DNA of 64,000 nucleotides, taken from assembly GCA_905221605.1 (NCBI GenBank), contig CAJNDS010000447.1, positions 888,889 to 952,888 on the forward strand, in the 5' to 3' direction. Origin of the DNA: Symbiodinium natans. Its lineage: Eukaryota; Sar; Dinophyceae; Suessiales; Symbiodiniaceae. Positions 33,671 through 44,862 of this stretch are shown here, in pieces; position 1 is the stretch's first letter, and the number at the start of each line of letters is the position of its first letter. Position numbers and translations under genes: made by a program. Below the pieces are notes generated by a model. That model worked only from the letters and a program-made list of their open reading frames with translations. It had not been told where the DNA came from and searched no databases.

Positions 33671-36179
33671 TCAAATAGACACAAAATCATCGATCTCCGC
33701 AAGAGCTGTTGCAGACGAAAGTGAAGCACTCCCGTTCTCTGCGCTCTGCTTTCGCACTGGGTCAGCAGGGCCGCGCCGAGAGTACTGGAAGGGATTTCGC
33801 CCAAATAGCAGGCGCACGATCATGGGACCCAAAACGGGCACACGCGCAGTGCAAGAAGGCCCGGCGAACGCCACCAGGATGACGAAAGGACATACAACAC
33901 CGTTCACAATGACATCACCCCACTTGCCACCGAAGGGAACTCCAGGAATCCATTTGGGAGCCACAAGCAGAAGAAATGCCTGAGATCTTTGTGCAAAAGC
34001 CATGCGGTCGCGGGGCATCAACTGAAAGCCAATGCCCGCGACGAGGGCTTCAGCGGCAGCGACTGGCGGGATCCATGCAAATCCCGGCTCGGTCCTCCAC
34101 AAAGCCTTCACATTGGCTTATTTGTGCAAGACAGCTTAGGCACGGCGGAGGCAAACACGAGAGAACATCTCCTGAAGCGCAGCCTGGGTGCGGTGTTGAA
34201 GGCCTGTGTGATCCAGAAGACCAGGCTGATTGCAAACAAACCACGGCTCCAGTTTGAGGCGTTTCCCAGCTCGCCCGCGCGGGCTGTAGCGAGGCACAAC
34301 TCAGGAGTAGAGATGTTCATCCGGAGGAGTACCTGGGGTCGGTTAGGCCGGGATTCAAAAATCTTTACGGCAGGCGGATCTGTCTGGAAGCGTACAAGTG
34401 TCAAGGCATTTGAGGCCCAGGTACTGCCACTGCCTCGTCCACAGCCGCTTCCGTTCCGCTTGCTTCGATGCTGTTCCGGATGGACTCGAGATCCGCTGGG
34501 TTGGATGTCATCGCGTTTCCTGAAATCCCAAAAGGTCTTACGGTCTTGCTCTCCTTCTTTCCTAACATTACGATGTACATGGATGTAGGGGTCAAGGGTT
34601 TTGGGATCAATTCGTTACAACAAGTAGCAGGGTCCCTGTGTTACTTTGGGAGGACGCCTGAGCAATAAGGCAGCTAGTGCATTTTACTTCTCACAGCTGG
34701 TGCTAGGGTCGGATCTTGCCAGTGAAGCCGGCGCGCAAATATCGGGTTTGCTTTGCGGTCTCGGCACCTAACAATCGATCGTACTCCATTGCCCATGCAC
34801 ACAACGGGGCCAGGCAAACCGGCACGAAGTTGGAAGGCCTCCTGAAAGACAGCTGGAATGTGTTGGTCGCCAGGTAGGCGGCCACAAAGGTGCTACATGC
34901 AAAGACTGCGACTTCAGTGGTCTTCCATTCGTACCTGCCTGTCGTCATTAAGTACAGGAAGGAGATACCGAGAAGAAATGCGAGGGAAGCAAAAACAATG
35001 TTCGCCAAGAAGACGAGGTCGCCAGAGAACAGAGCCCAGTCCCTGTTTCCCAGCATCATCGTGCAGAAGCATATGCCCAACATCATGATAGACCAGCTTG
35101 ATGCTCGTAGTGTTCTTGACCAGCATTGCGGTGGCAAAGCTCTGGCCGTGAAGATGGCTTTGCCCCAGCTGTACGCTAGATATGCTTCGAAAACACACCT
35201 GCTTCTCGAGCAACAGTCAATGATGCAAGCTTACCTTTATCATCGCCACGAAGGAAAAACATCCAAAATTCAATGCGTTGCATGCAGGTAAGGCACCAAG
35301 CCCGCGTGTAGATACTGAGCTTGTGATTCGGTGCTGCCAGCACCTGCGTCGCAGATGCCAGCGCCCGGGCAAAGGGTGACTCCTCTGGGCTTGCGATCAT
35401 CCCGCCGATGTCTAAATTCTGCGGGTTCGAGAGGAAGCAGACATAGGCGGCTTTTGCACCATATGGCCACGAGCTTGTTACCTGGTCCAAGAACTCAAAG
35501 ATGCCCTCTGCCCATCCATGTGTGATAAACAAGTCGCATTTCAGGCCCTGTGGGTGGATCATCCTTGGATGCTCCTAATGCCTCCGGGGTTCAGGGCAAG
35601 GGCCAGGGAGTGATCATGCACCAGAGCTAGAGAGTACTGACGAAGAAAGGCACGCGCTAAAAGCCATCGAGCATCAATGCCCAACTGGGGTTGCCCGCCG
35701 CGGCCGTCACCGGCTTGATATATTGCGTGTTGACGGTGTACACAGATGGTCCGATTCGCGTGTCTGTGGCATCAAATGGATCTTGGTCTGTCGGTTTGAT
35801 CATTCCTGCGTTGCTCTTCGTCTCCCTGTCAACAACAATTTTGCCGTCACTTTTCAAGTGCTATTGGAACATGACAGACACTACAATCAACTACTTTTTC
35901 AAATCAGGATCAGGTGCCTGTCACGATGGCATGAAGAACAAGGCGACGAAACTGCTTGAGATCGTCGAGCGTTACGCACCACATATGTTGCTCGACTGCT
36001 TCATGAAGCCTAGAACCTTCATGCACGATGGGGTTCTGTGTGAGGGCAAGGTCTTCTGGTGTCAAGGGCTCGTGGCCTTTCAGGTGGTGGATGAGGAATG
36101 TGCATGCGGCGGCGCCCAGGAAGCCAACAACGAGAAGGCACACGGACAGGACGCCAGCGTAGGTGTCTTCCCCACACAT
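33671..36179 (-). CDS. Multi-pass membrane protein of a dinoflagellate-expanded family, multi-exon
   Basis: Minus-strand exons in order. From 36,179 (ATG) to about 35,915: a membrane segment (AGVLSVCLLVVGFLGAAACTFL) then a soluble part ending LVLHAIVTG. About 35,810-35,665: DPFDATDTRIGP ... YIKPVTAAAGNPSWAL. 35,560-35,290: a conserved soluble domain with THGWAEGIFEFLDQV, CFLSNPQNLDIGGMI, SPFARAL and SIYTRAWC. 35,080-34,710: two membrane segments (LANIVFASLAFLLGISFLYL and VFACSTFVAAYLA). About 34,570-34,420: hydrophilic. About 34,340-34,170: LLRMNISTPEL and a membrane segment. 34,110-33,671: more hydrophobic segments and the stop. I recall the HxWAEG ... SPFARAL ... SIYTRxWC block from many predicted Symbiodinium proteins. 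The R-x-W-C end resembles TIR-like domains of protists, but this is a guess. Introns appear to use GC donors at 35,920 and near 35,665. Function unknown. The ATG at 36,179 may lie inside an exon. Confidence 0.6.
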
Positions 36180-36184
36180 GCTTG

Positions 36185-38370
36185 TTCTCTCGCCTGGACC
36201 TTGGGTACCCTGTTCAACATAGTATTCAGCATTGTTTCGAATTTCGAATATAAATTCTTTCAGACTTCATACAAGAAATGTCTTGCCATAAACAAACCAG
36301 AACGTACTTCCTAAGGAGGGCCGAGGGACAGCACGTGAACTCGTATCCTCTGCCAAGATGTGGAGACCAACCTTCCTTCCCCATGGGGAAGAAACCCTCC
36401 AGACACTTGCACGGATCAGAAGGCGTTCCTTAAGGGAACCAAAGCGGAACCCTGAAAGTTCGGTTCATGTATGGCTCAGGCGGCTTAGGGACGTTGGGCT
36501 TAGGGCCCGTATACCACAAGAATCCCAAACGGGTTCTTTACGCAGAAAGCTCATTTGGCACCCAAGAATTCAGCATTACAATCCTCCGCATCATCGGTGC
36601 AAGCCCAATGTGCCTCGAGAGCTCCTTTTGGACAAACCGATGAGGAGCCCTCTTGGAAGCAAGTGGCCAGAACAAAGACATGGACGGCAAAACGGGGCCT
36701 GAATGACCGTGGCTGGCTCGGGAACTCCGACATAGCAAATCAGAGCTGCCGTGCTGTTGCTGCTCCTAGGATTGCACACTCTTCCTGTGTTACGACCCGA
36801 CTACGACTACCGTTTGCGTTGCCACCGCACCAGCATCAACCTTGTTACCACCACTGCCGGAGTAGCCTAGTCTAGATGTCTTCTCCCTGCCAGGGTGTAC
36901 ACAGTGCATGGGTTTAAGCCGACGGCCGCGAAAACATGCTGGTCTGCGCCTTCACAGATGAGAACGCAACCGAACGTGCTAAGCCAGGAAACAGAATCCC
37001 ACTTTTAGGCTGGGCCGTACAGTGCAAAAACCTCTAAACCCTCAATGCCCTTATGCACACCTAAAGACCTTCAAACAACTCTAAACACTTTAGGCCCTTA
37101 ACCCTAAAACCCGGAAGCCCTAAACGCACCAGGAAACCCACTGGAACATATTTCCAGGTAAACCTGCTGTGTCCCGGATTAGAGTTTAGGGCTCACTTCG
37201 GGGGTTCAGGGGCGAAAGTGCTTTAGTGGGAACCCTTTGCTTTACTTTAGGGGACTCTAGGCCTTGTATTGTATGGAGGTTCCTACTACAGATCCAGCCC
37301 GAAAGCCTGCGAGGGTCAAGCCACTCGAAAGGGGGGCCAAGGGGGGCAAGGCCAAGGCCTTCTATGGGAACCTCGGAAACCCGAACTGCCGGAAAAGGTG
37401 CATTCGTCCTTCTACTTCTGGTTTTCTTGAAGTTCCCCTTGGCTTCCCATATTCCTTTGAGAAATGCCTGGGTATAGTGTACTGCAAAATATAAAAGGCC
37501 TACAAGACTGGTACAGCATAGGCTAGAATGTTGTGTAGGCACACCTGTCACCCGTCATTTGCAACTCCGTACGACCTGTATTTTGCGACCCCCCGTTCCT
37601 CTAACCGTCTTCCAACCACTTGCGACACGTTGAGCTGTCCAAACATGTTACCCACATCGGCAGGCGTGTGGTTTTCCACCTGAAGCCCAACCCATCATTT
37701 GTGCTTACTTCGGCCGTTTAGACACGCTAGGAGTCACAGATGTGTTTGTGAGGGGGTGTGTTTTTGTGCATTTTTGTAAGCACTCCAAACGCTCGACTTT
37801 AAACCCGCGGTAGGTGGGGGGGCTTGGGGGGGGTGAGGGGATAATTCCGTACATGTAAACATTCTAAACCAATCCTCCCGAAACGCAAGCTCCTAACCTT
37901 AGACCCTGACCCTAACTCCATGCATTGATTGCGAGTTGGTTAAACCCAAACTTCACACCCTACCCTAAACTGGGCGTGGGTGCGGAGCTGCACTGTTGTT
38001 GTAAACACTGCGGGCTCTCAGATCCATTTTCAATCCCGGCCAATCAACTGCTGCTTTGGAACAGCTTCAACTAGAACGCTCCGTTTTGGAATCCCGGCCA
38101 ATCAACGGAGGCGTGAGGGAAAAACAGAAAATAATAAACAACCCAAGCGTGTATCTTGCTGTTAGATAATCCCTTCCCCCTAGCACTAAACCTCCCCAAT
38201 TTTAAATCTCATTTTTCCCGGACCCTGCCGGCGCCCAGCCCAATACTAAACCTGTTTGAGAATTCGGGGGGGGAGGGCTTCAGGGCCTTCGCTCTTGAGT
38301 TAGGTTTCGGAATTCAGGTTTTAGGATATAGACCCCCCCAAGTTTTAAAGATTTTTCGGGCCCAGGGGGA
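36185..38370. other. Gene-poor stretch with degenerate telomere-like phrases
   Basis: CCCTAAA-like and TTTAGGG-like fragments occur at about 37,020-37,200 and 37,860-37,980. G runs occur at 37,817-37,840. No coding sequence that I can support. Confidence 0.5.
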
Positions 38371-38375
38371 AGGGA

Positions 38376-39331
38376 TTACTCAAGCATGAACAGCTTGAGT
38401 CTTTGATCCGGGAGCTCCCAAGACCGCCCCTGCAAGCCGAAATGAGCACGACACTGCGGTGGAAGCGTGATTCCAGCCCAAACGCGCACCGCACCATGCG
38501 CTGCGGCGAGAGCACAATATTCAAAAATTGCACCGCGCTGTCGCGGGAGCAAGACTTCAAGCCCTTCAAAAGCCGGACCAATCAGTTGCGACCTCATGTA
38601 CCGTTTGCGCAGAAGGGCTGCCATGTGGTACCCGTTATTCGTGACCACATACGTTGCCATCCAAACATCCAAGAACGGCTCAAAAACTGTAAGCTGACTC
38701 CGGAATCAAACAAATGCGGCAGTCCGGTCTCAGAAGATGACGGGCTGCCCACAGTGTGTCAATATGCTTTACACACTCAGCTCGCCTGTTCCATCAAGCC
38801 GTCCACAGTCAGCTCCGTCGGTTTGGAGTCCAGAGGGAAAACACCGCTTAACTTTTCCTCCCCCACAAGATGGAAGCCATGCGTGAGGTCATGGTGCAAG
38901 TGCTCATCGGGCCAATCCAAGGACTTGCCCCTCCAGCTCCTGAGCCACTTTCTCCAAATGACGAAGAGGTTCAGCTTACATTTAACAACAGTCAAAGGAC
39001 CATCGAGGAGCACTCTGGCAATAACAGTCAAGACCTGGTCAGGCAGAGCTGTGGCCACCTCGAAGAAGTGCGTTAGGGTAAGAGAGACAGAGTGGCCAGC
39101 TAGCAAGACCTGATCTGCCAGCTTTCTGTGGGGTTGAGGGCGCTGCGAGAAGACCACTCCGCTTTCAAAATTAAACCGGAGGACCTTAGAACCGACAGGC
39201 ACTGGGCCTGAGAGGCCGGACGGAGAAGACATAGCATGAGCGGAGCCCAGGGCCAGCGAGGCCGCGGAAGCATACCGATTGTAAAACACCTCGGGAAACT
39301 TTCGGCAGTGGAGAAATCCCCGAAAGGGCAC
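38376..39331 (-). pseudogene. Retroelement protein fragment, host site of the copia insertion
   Basis: The minus-strand frame 39,331-38,777 has fairly ordinary protein composition (VLLDGPLTVVKCKLNLF, then LDWPDEHLHHDLTHGFHLVG, then SGVFPLDSK). I recall PDxxLxxDLxxGFxLVG strings from the region before the reverse transcriptase in dinoflagellate DIRS-like elements. The frame stops at 38,777 and another minus frame (38,672-38,376) may continue it. No catalytic motif is visible, so family assignment is tentative. The copia LTR begins 70 bases beyond its 5' end. Confidence 0.35.
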
Positions 39332-39395
39332 CCCAAGGGCGGAGGATGTGAATTGTCACACCGGCGTGCAAGCGCGGACAATTCGGGCAGAGAGG

Positions 39396-39400
39396 TCAAA
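39396..39400. repeat. Target-site duplication TCAAA, left copy
   Basis: The five bases directly before the left LTR are TCAAA and the same five directly follow the right LTR (49,990-49,994). Five bases is the usual duplication of Ty1/copia integrase. Confidence 0.95.
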
Positions 39401-39611
39401 TGTTAAAGAACGGGCTTTCCTAAAGGGTTTCCTAAACCACCACCGCGGCTCACTTTTCGCTTCACCGCTCTGCTGTGGTTTCTGTCCTGTCACTCCTTTG
39501 AGACTGGGGAGTCTCCTCTTGAGCCTGGGCCACAAAGTTGGTTCCTGGCTCAATCTGTGCATTCTCCTACACATACAACAGTGTGTTCCTACTAGGCTGG
39601 AATGTTTAACA
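39401..39611 (-). repeat. 3' LTR of copia element
   Basis: Begins and ends TGTTAAA...TTTAACA, a perfect 7-bp terminal inverted repeat. No difference from the other LTR was seen. Eight TCCT tetramers (AGGA on the element's coding strand) lie in its 211 bases. Confidence 0.97.
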
Positions 39612-39621
39612 CCCCGCCTTC
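39612..39621 (-). promoter_or_regulatory. Polypurine tract (PPT)
   Basis: On the minus strand GAAGGCGGGG stands immediately before the 3' LTR, the position where plus-strand DNA synthesis is primed in LTR elements. Confidence 0.75.
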
Positions 39622-39912
39622 GAAGTTAGTGAAAGTCGTAGACTAAGCTGGCTTCGACTCTCTTTCCTGAACACACACAAGTGTTTGAAACTCTTTCCTC
39701 AGCGCAGACTCTTTCAAGTCCACTGGCGAATCTCTCCAAGTTCGCTCACATTTCCTTCAAACGAAATGTCTACTATCCTGTACAAAACAAAACGCTGCTG
39801 TTCCTACTTTACTCGGATCATCATCCTGAAACAAACTGCAAAAGAAAACTTTCCTGGAGCTAGTCAAGCTCTCAGTCCGTCCTAGCTCACTGTGCCAAGC
39901 TCACTTTCCTTT

Positions 39913-42900
39913 TCACGAAAAGCTTGTGATCTCGTAGTAGCCATCGTCGACGTCCTTGCTGCTGCTGCTGCTGCTTCCTTTTCCTTCTTCTCCTTTCTCC
40001 TGGCTTTTGTCCTTCTCTTTCCTTTTCTCCTCAACGAACTTCTCGAACTTCTTGAGCTGCTCGTCGCAAACTTTCCTGCCGTTCTTGTCCTTGTGCTGCT
40101 TCACCCATTTTCCTTCACCGGGACTTTTTCCTTCTGAATCGAAGAAGTACCAGTACTGGCTGTCGTTGTTCCACTTCCACTGGTAGAACTTTTCCTTGTA
40201 CTGGAAGACGGCGTAGCTGTTCCTTGTCTTGTCTTTTCCTGAGCCTTTCACGTAGCTCCTCGGCGAGTACGGTCCTTTTTCCTTCACCTCTGGGTCTTCC
40301 TTCTCCTTCTTTTCCTTTGGCTCCTCCTTCTCTGGCTCCTCCTTTTCCTTTGCTGGGCTGCGGCTCTCCTCTTCCGTTGTTGATCCTGCATCGCTTCCTC
40401 TTTGGCTGAGTGCCTTCTCGAGCCTTTCAATCCTTTCCTTGTCCTTCTCTCTTTCCTGCATAAGCAAGAGGACTGCTTCCTCGAGCTCCTTCCTTGCTTC
40501 TGCTTCCTTCTCTGCTGCTGCTGCTTGGGCTGCTGCATTCTTCCTGTGCCTTTCCTCTTCTTCCTTGGCCTTGACTGCTGCTGCCTTTGCTTCCTTGGCT
40601 TCCTTTGCTGCCTGTGCTTCCTTTGCTTCCTGTGCTTCCTTTGCTTGCTTGGCTGCTGCCTCTCGTGCTTCTTCCTCCTTGGCTTGCCTTTCCTTCTCAA
40701 GTCTCCTATCGTTCTCCTCTGCTGCTGCTTCTAAGGTCTTCTTCAACTTTGCCTTCAGCTCCTCTTCTTGTTCCTTTGACAACGGCTGCTGTCCTCCTGA
40801 TCCTGAGCTTGTCTTTCCTTCTTCTTCTCCTGCATGGCCTTTCTTCTTCTTGTTCTTTCCTTTTCCTTTCTCGTGCTTGTAGGCGTAGTCGTAGTCGCAC
40901 CAAATCTTTTCCTGCGTCACGTAGTGCTGGCGGTAAATCGAGCCATTCTCGGTGTAGAACTTCCACTCGGACGAAAAATCGCGTGGGTACTCGAAATCGC
41001 TTTCCTTGTCTTTTGACTCTTCTGCTTTCCTTTGGATCTCCTCGTTGATTCGGCGGATCTTCTCGGTGATGCTCTCGGCTTCCTCTTCCTTGTTCTTTCC
41101 TCCTTTCGAACTTGTAGTTGAGGTAGTCCACGATGTAGCTTCATCCTTTCCTTCCTGCTTTTCCTTCGAACTGGTAGATGAGGTAGTCCACGATGTAGCT
41201 TCTTCCTTTCCTTCTTTCGAACTTGTAGTCGGCGTAGTCCACGATGTAGCTTCATCTTTTCCTTCCTGCTTTCCTTTCGAACTGGTAGATGAGGTAGTCC
41301 ACGATGTAGTTTCCTGAAGATGCCCTTCACGACGAAGTTCTGCTTCCAGTTCTCTGTCCTTTCTTTCCTTCTCCGCGTTGTTCTCCTCGTTGTCTTCTTC
41401 CTCTTCTTCTTCTTCCTGGGCGTACCACTTCACGAAATCTTCAAGGCTTTCGATTCTTTCCTTCAAGTCTTTGACGATCTCCTTCACCTCGTCTTTGGCT
41501 TCTGCTTCATTTTGCTTGATCTCCTTCACGATGTTCTTGATCTCTTCTGTTTCCTTCTTGTAGTCGGACAGGAGCTTCTGGGTTGCTTGGCTTTCCTCTG
41601 CCAAACGACTCATGTTCATGCTGCTTTCCTGCAAAGAGATGGAGACACTCTCCATGGACTCGCTGCGTTCCTGGCGCGTCGTTTCCAGGATCTCACGTAG
41701 TTCCTGCACCAACTGGTTGAAGCTGGTTTCTTCTCCAGTGTCACTCATGGCTACAGGTTTCCTGGCTTCTCTACTGGGCTCTCTACAGTGTTCCTGCTCT
41801 ACTTCTACAGCTTGACTGCTGCACTCGGAATGCGGCGAATTTCCTGCTCCTACTCTCTCTGCACAAACAGTTCCTACTTCACATGCACACATGTTTCCTG
41901 CATGAAGACTGTTCCTACAACAAGACATGACTGTTCCTAACGCAAATTCACTCGTGTCAGAAATGCACATGACGTCCTGCTCACATGCTCTCATGACTGA
42001 CATGTCTGTTCCTGAAACTTTTCCTGAACCCTCAAACACAAAACCTTCTGAAATTCCTGCAATGGTTGAAAACATCAAAGCTGCAAACGCGAATGTTCCT
42101 TTACTCTTGATCAACCTCACAGTAGCCTTAGCTTGTTCCTGGGTTCGGTGGTCTTTGAGCTCTTGTTTTCCTACGGGTTCGTTGTCTTCAGTTTGGAATC
42201 CTAGCCAATGCAAAAGAAGTTTGATACGCTTTCCTGACAAGGGCTTAGTTCCTATATCGGCGGTGTTGTCCTTGGTCCCTACTGGGTGCACGCTAACGGT
42301 TCCTTGTTTGTGGAGGTCTTGAAGAAACAAGGTCCTGATCTGCAAATGTTTGACTCTTCCTACTCCCTGCCGAGTGATGATACCTCGGGCTGCCGAAGAA
42401 TCAAGATGCAAATGTACTACACAACGTTTTCCTGTCAAGAACTGAATTGCTTCCTTCAACAGAATTGAATCTGATGCTGCCGATGCTGCGGCGTAGTACT
42501 CTGCTTCACCAGAGCTGAGCGAGACTGTCTTCTGGCTTCGAGAGAAACTATAGATCACCTGTCCATCCAGAAATACGTTTCCTGAGCTGGTTGATCTACG
42601 AGTGTCTTTCTTTCCTGCCCAATCACTGTCGCTGAATACCTCTAGAAGATGATACTCTTTGGACTCTACTCCAGTGAAATCATAGCTACCGTTCCTGATA
42701 CTCTCATGAAGATTGCTGAGGCCTCTGGGGGTCTTCCTGTACACAAGATGATAGCCTTCTGTCTTAGACATGTACTGCACAAGATGAATCAAGTGTTTCC
42801 ATGATCCATACGTAGGTTCCGACATCTTTGACGCTAGTCCACGTACTGCGAACTGCAAATCCGGTCTATCCTGGCCTACATACAGTAAGATTCCTACACA

Positions 42901-44862
42901 CTTTCGGAATGATGCTGCTTGTTCCTGGTCAAGACTGTTGGTGTGATCGGCTTCCTGGCTTTCATGGGTGCAAGGAGTTGGCTTTGAGGCTGTGCTCTTG
43001 AGTTTGAGTTCTTCCTTGAGCTTGATGAGATACTTCGGGTCACTCTTGATGTGCAACTCATGGTTGTGGTACGTAAATTTCCTCTTGAGGAATCTAATGG
43101 TCTGAAGCGACTCTCTTACTGCAAGTTCTTGCTCAGTGAGAAAAGGGCCTTCGATCTTGAGTTCGTAGGTTTTGCCTAACATGCTCAGAACTGGCGCAAG
43201 GCTCCTATTCTTTCCTGCTGCTTGAATGTCGTCTACGTGTACAACAAGAATACTCTTCATCTTGTCACGAAACAAAGTTGGACATGCAACACACCTGTCA
43301 AAGTCCTGTTCCTGCAAAGTGCTCGCAAAGTGGTCACTCCACAACAATGCTGCATCTCTCTGTCCTGGAAGTACACGCAAGAGTAACAAACCTTCGTTCC
43401 TGCAGTTGGGATCTTCTTCTCCGAAAAGCTCTACATATTCCTTTGGGAATTCACACGCTGTCCTGTTCCTTTGGGGTACCTGAAGGAATGCGTCCTTCAC
43501 ATCTACAGAATACAATGCATACTCCTGCTGCAATCCTAGTACCGGGATCAGTCTCACCAGCGAGGCGCTCGTCGCCGGACTGAACGTGTCTGTGCGGTGT
43601 TCCTGTGTCTTGAACTCCCGCGCAACTAATCGAGCTCTACGAATCCATCGGTTTCCTCTAAATCTCCAGTCAAACACAAACTTCGTGGTAAGCCACTTGG
43701 TTCCTACGTCTCTCTCTTCGTTTCCTTCACAGTTCTCTCCTCTCTCTTCTTCTCTCTCAAGTTCCTGCAAAGGGACTCGGTCTACTGCTTTCATGTCCTT
43801 GAGACGATCGATCTCGGTGACCATCGCTTCTCGATCCAAGACTCTGAGTTCCTCCTCTGAAAGTTCTGGAGGTCCTGCATCTTCACTCGTGAAAATGTCC
43901 TGTTCTTCATCTGAGTCACCAATCTCAGAATAGGTGTCTTCCCAGAAAATGTCGTCAGTTCCTGCTTCAGGAAGTTCCTCATCATTGTGCTCAAAAACTC
44001 TTCCTACGTTGAAAGGTGGATACTTCTTAGTTGGGGAATCCAGCTTCGGGATCTTGGAACCTGTTCCTACATCTTCAAACTGTGCTTTCCTAAGCTGTGG
44101 AGGTCCTCGTGCTGTGAGAAGTTCACTCAACATTGCACTGTCTGGCAAAAGTTCTTCAGACTCACCACCATCAGAAACATCCATACCTAGCTCTTTTTCC
44201 TGGGGACTGCTTGAAGACGAAGGGTCACTAGACAACACATCTGACGCTGCTTCAGGTTCAACTTCTTCAAGATCTTGTTCGGCTTTCCTCTTTTGGGCTG
44301 CTTGGTGCTGTTTGGCTTTACCTGCTAAATACGTCGTCCTTGGGATCACTGGTCCTGGCTTCTCACCAGAATCCCCGCCTTGGATGACAACTGCCTCAGA
44401 TTGACTCTGAGGTCCTGAAGGTTTGTCCTGCACTGCTTGGTCCTGTTCACCGGTCTCACCCATGATCTGGGTCATTACTGGTTTTGGTCCTGGAAGGCTT
44501 TTCTTGGGAACTACTCTGGTTGCTAGAGTGGTGTGCTTCACTTCCCATGAATGGATTCCTACACTGCTGATTGCCTTAGCGTCGAAATGTTCAGGGCAAC
44601 GCTTTGCACTTCTGCTAGTTTTGATACCATCCATGTGCCAAGTGATGTACAAGTCGTTGTCAGACTTTCCTAAGAACACTCCTCTCAACCACAAAGGATC
44701 ACCTTTCCTGCTACTCTTCACGCCTGTCCTGTTAGCCAACACCATCAAACTCTCTCCAAACTTTGAAACGGGCGACCTGAAATCCACTCGTAAGGGGTCA
44801 TCCCTGTTCCTGAGTGTCGATGGTACCTGTTGATTATCCAGCTGGCATGTCGAAATGCCCAA
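39913..44862 (-). CDS. Copia pol part 2: integrase tail, reverse transcriptase, RNase H, plus long C-terminal extension
   Basis: 1,649 residues. The start of the frame continues the integrase C-terminus (SPVSKFGESLMVLANRTG, WLRGVFLGKSDND). Reverse transcriptase: FVFDWRFRGN, DVKDAFLQVP, and the catalytic pair in VVHVDDIQAAG (bases near 43,240). RNase H: SDSDWAGKKDTRRSTSS (near 42,615), LSSGEAEYYAA (near 42,500), LHLDSSAARGI and TADIGTKPL (near 42,250), all acidic residues present. Past residue about 885 lie some 760 residues not found in ordinary copia Pol: a hydrophobic segment (FAFAALMFSTIAGISEGFVF), a Cys-rich stretch, long coiled coils, an acidic run, four copies of an SWTT/TTSSK repeat, Lys/Ala/Glu-rich helices, and two Trp/Tyr-rich blocks (SEWKFYTENGSIYRQHY; KFYQWKWNNDSQYWYFF). 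The frame begins by overlapping the previous one at 44,745-44,862 (-1 relative to it). Confidence 0.93.
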   Translation of the reverse strand: MGISTCQLDNQQVPSTLRNRDDPLRVDFRSPVSKFGESLMVLANRTGVKSSRKGDPLWLRGVFLGKSDNDLYITWHMDGIKTSRSAKRCPEHFDAKAISSVGIHSWEVKHTTLATRVVPKKSLPGPKPVMTQIMGETGEQDQAVQDKPSGPQSQSEAVVIQGGDSGEKPGPVIPRTTYLAGKAKQHQAAQKRKAEQDLEEVEPEAASDVLSSDPSSSSSPQEKELGMDVSDGGESEELLPDSAMLSELLTARGPPQLRKAQFEDVGTGSKIPKLDSPTKKYPPFNVGRVFEHNDEELPEAGTDDIFWEDTYSEIGDSDEEQDIFTSEDAGPPELSEEELRVLDREAMVTEIDRLKDMKAVDRVPLQELEREEERGENCEGNEERDVGTKWLTTKFVFDWRFRGNRWIRRARLVAREFKTQEHRTDTFSPATSASLVRLIPVLGLQQEYALYSVDVKDAFLQVPQRNRTACEFPKEYVELFGEEDPNCRNEGLLLLRVLPGQRDAALLWSDHFASTLQEQDFDRCVACPTLFRDKMKSILVVHVDDIQAAGKNRSLAPVLSMLGKTYELKIEGPFLTEQELAVRESLQTIRFLKRKFTYHNHELHIKSDPKYLIKLKEELKLKSTASKPTPCTHESQEADHTNSLDQEQAASFRKCVGILLYVGQDRPDLQFAVRGLASKMSEPTYGSWKHLIHLVQYMSKTEGYHLVYRKTPRGLSNLHESIRNGSYDFTGVESKEYHLLEVFSDSDWAGKKDTRRSTSSGNVFLDGQVIYSFSRSQKTVSLSSGEAEYYAAASAASDSILLKEAIQFLTGKRCVVHLHLDSSAARGIITRQGVGRVKHLQIRTLFLQDLHKQGTVSVHPVGTKDNTADIGTKPLSGKRIKLLLHWLGFQTEDNEPVGKQELKDHRTQEQAKATVRLIKSKGTFAFAALMFSTIAGISEGFVFEGSGKVSGTDMSVMRACEQDVMCISDTSEFALGTVMSCCRNSLHAGNMCACEVGTVCAERVGAGNSPHSECSSQAVEVEQEHCREPSREARKPVAMSDTGEETSFNQLVQELREILETTRQERSESMESVSISLQESSMNMSRLAEESQATQKLLSDYKKETEEIKNIVKEIKQNEAEAKDEVKEIVKDLKERIESLEDFVKWYAQEEEEEEEDNEENNAEKERKDRELEAELRREGHLQETTSWTTSSTSSKGKQEGKDEATSWTTPTTSSKEGKEEATSWTTSSTSSKEKQEGKDEATSWTTSTTSSKGGKNKEEEAESITEKIRRINEEIQRKAEESKDKESDFEYPRDFSSEWKFYTENGSIYRQHYVTQEKIWCDYDYAYKHEKGKGKNKKKKGHAGEEEGKTSSGSGGQQPLSKEQEEELKAKLKKTLEAAAEENDRRLEKERQAKEEEAREAAAKQAKEAQEAKEAQAAKEAKEAKAAAVKAKEEEERHRKNAAAQAAAAEKEAEARKELEEAVLLLMQEREKDKERIERLEKALSQRGSDAGSTTEEESRSPAKEKEEPEKEEPKEKKEKEDPEVKEKGPYSPRSYVKGSGKDKTRNSYAVFQYKEKFYQWKWNNDSQYWYFFDSEGKSPGEGKWVKQHKDKNGRKVCDEQLKKFEKFVEEKRKEKDKSQEKGEEGKGSSSSSSKDVDDGYYEITSFS
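41100..41312 (-). repeat. Four-fold internal repeat encoding ATSWTT-x-TTSSK
   Basis: Four copies of a segment encoding TSWTT[SP]TTSSK alternate with two spacer types (GKQEGKDE and EGKEE). Adjacent copies are close to identical in DNA, implying recent tandem growth in the copia C-terminal extension. Confidence 0.9.

Noticed and set aside
38403-39113. 236-residue plus-strand frame
   Set aside because: Basic, Ser-rich composition without motifs; the minus-strand reading is the more protein-like one.
39401-39611. Dinoflagellate spliced-leader relic in the LTR (GGCTCAAG on the minus strand)
   Set aside because: Only the last 8 bases agree with the leader; the preceding bases differ, so chance is likely.
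40224-41700. Plus-strand Ser/Phe/Leu-rich frames opposite the copia extension
   Set aside because: They are antisense shadows of a Lys/Glu-rich coding strand.
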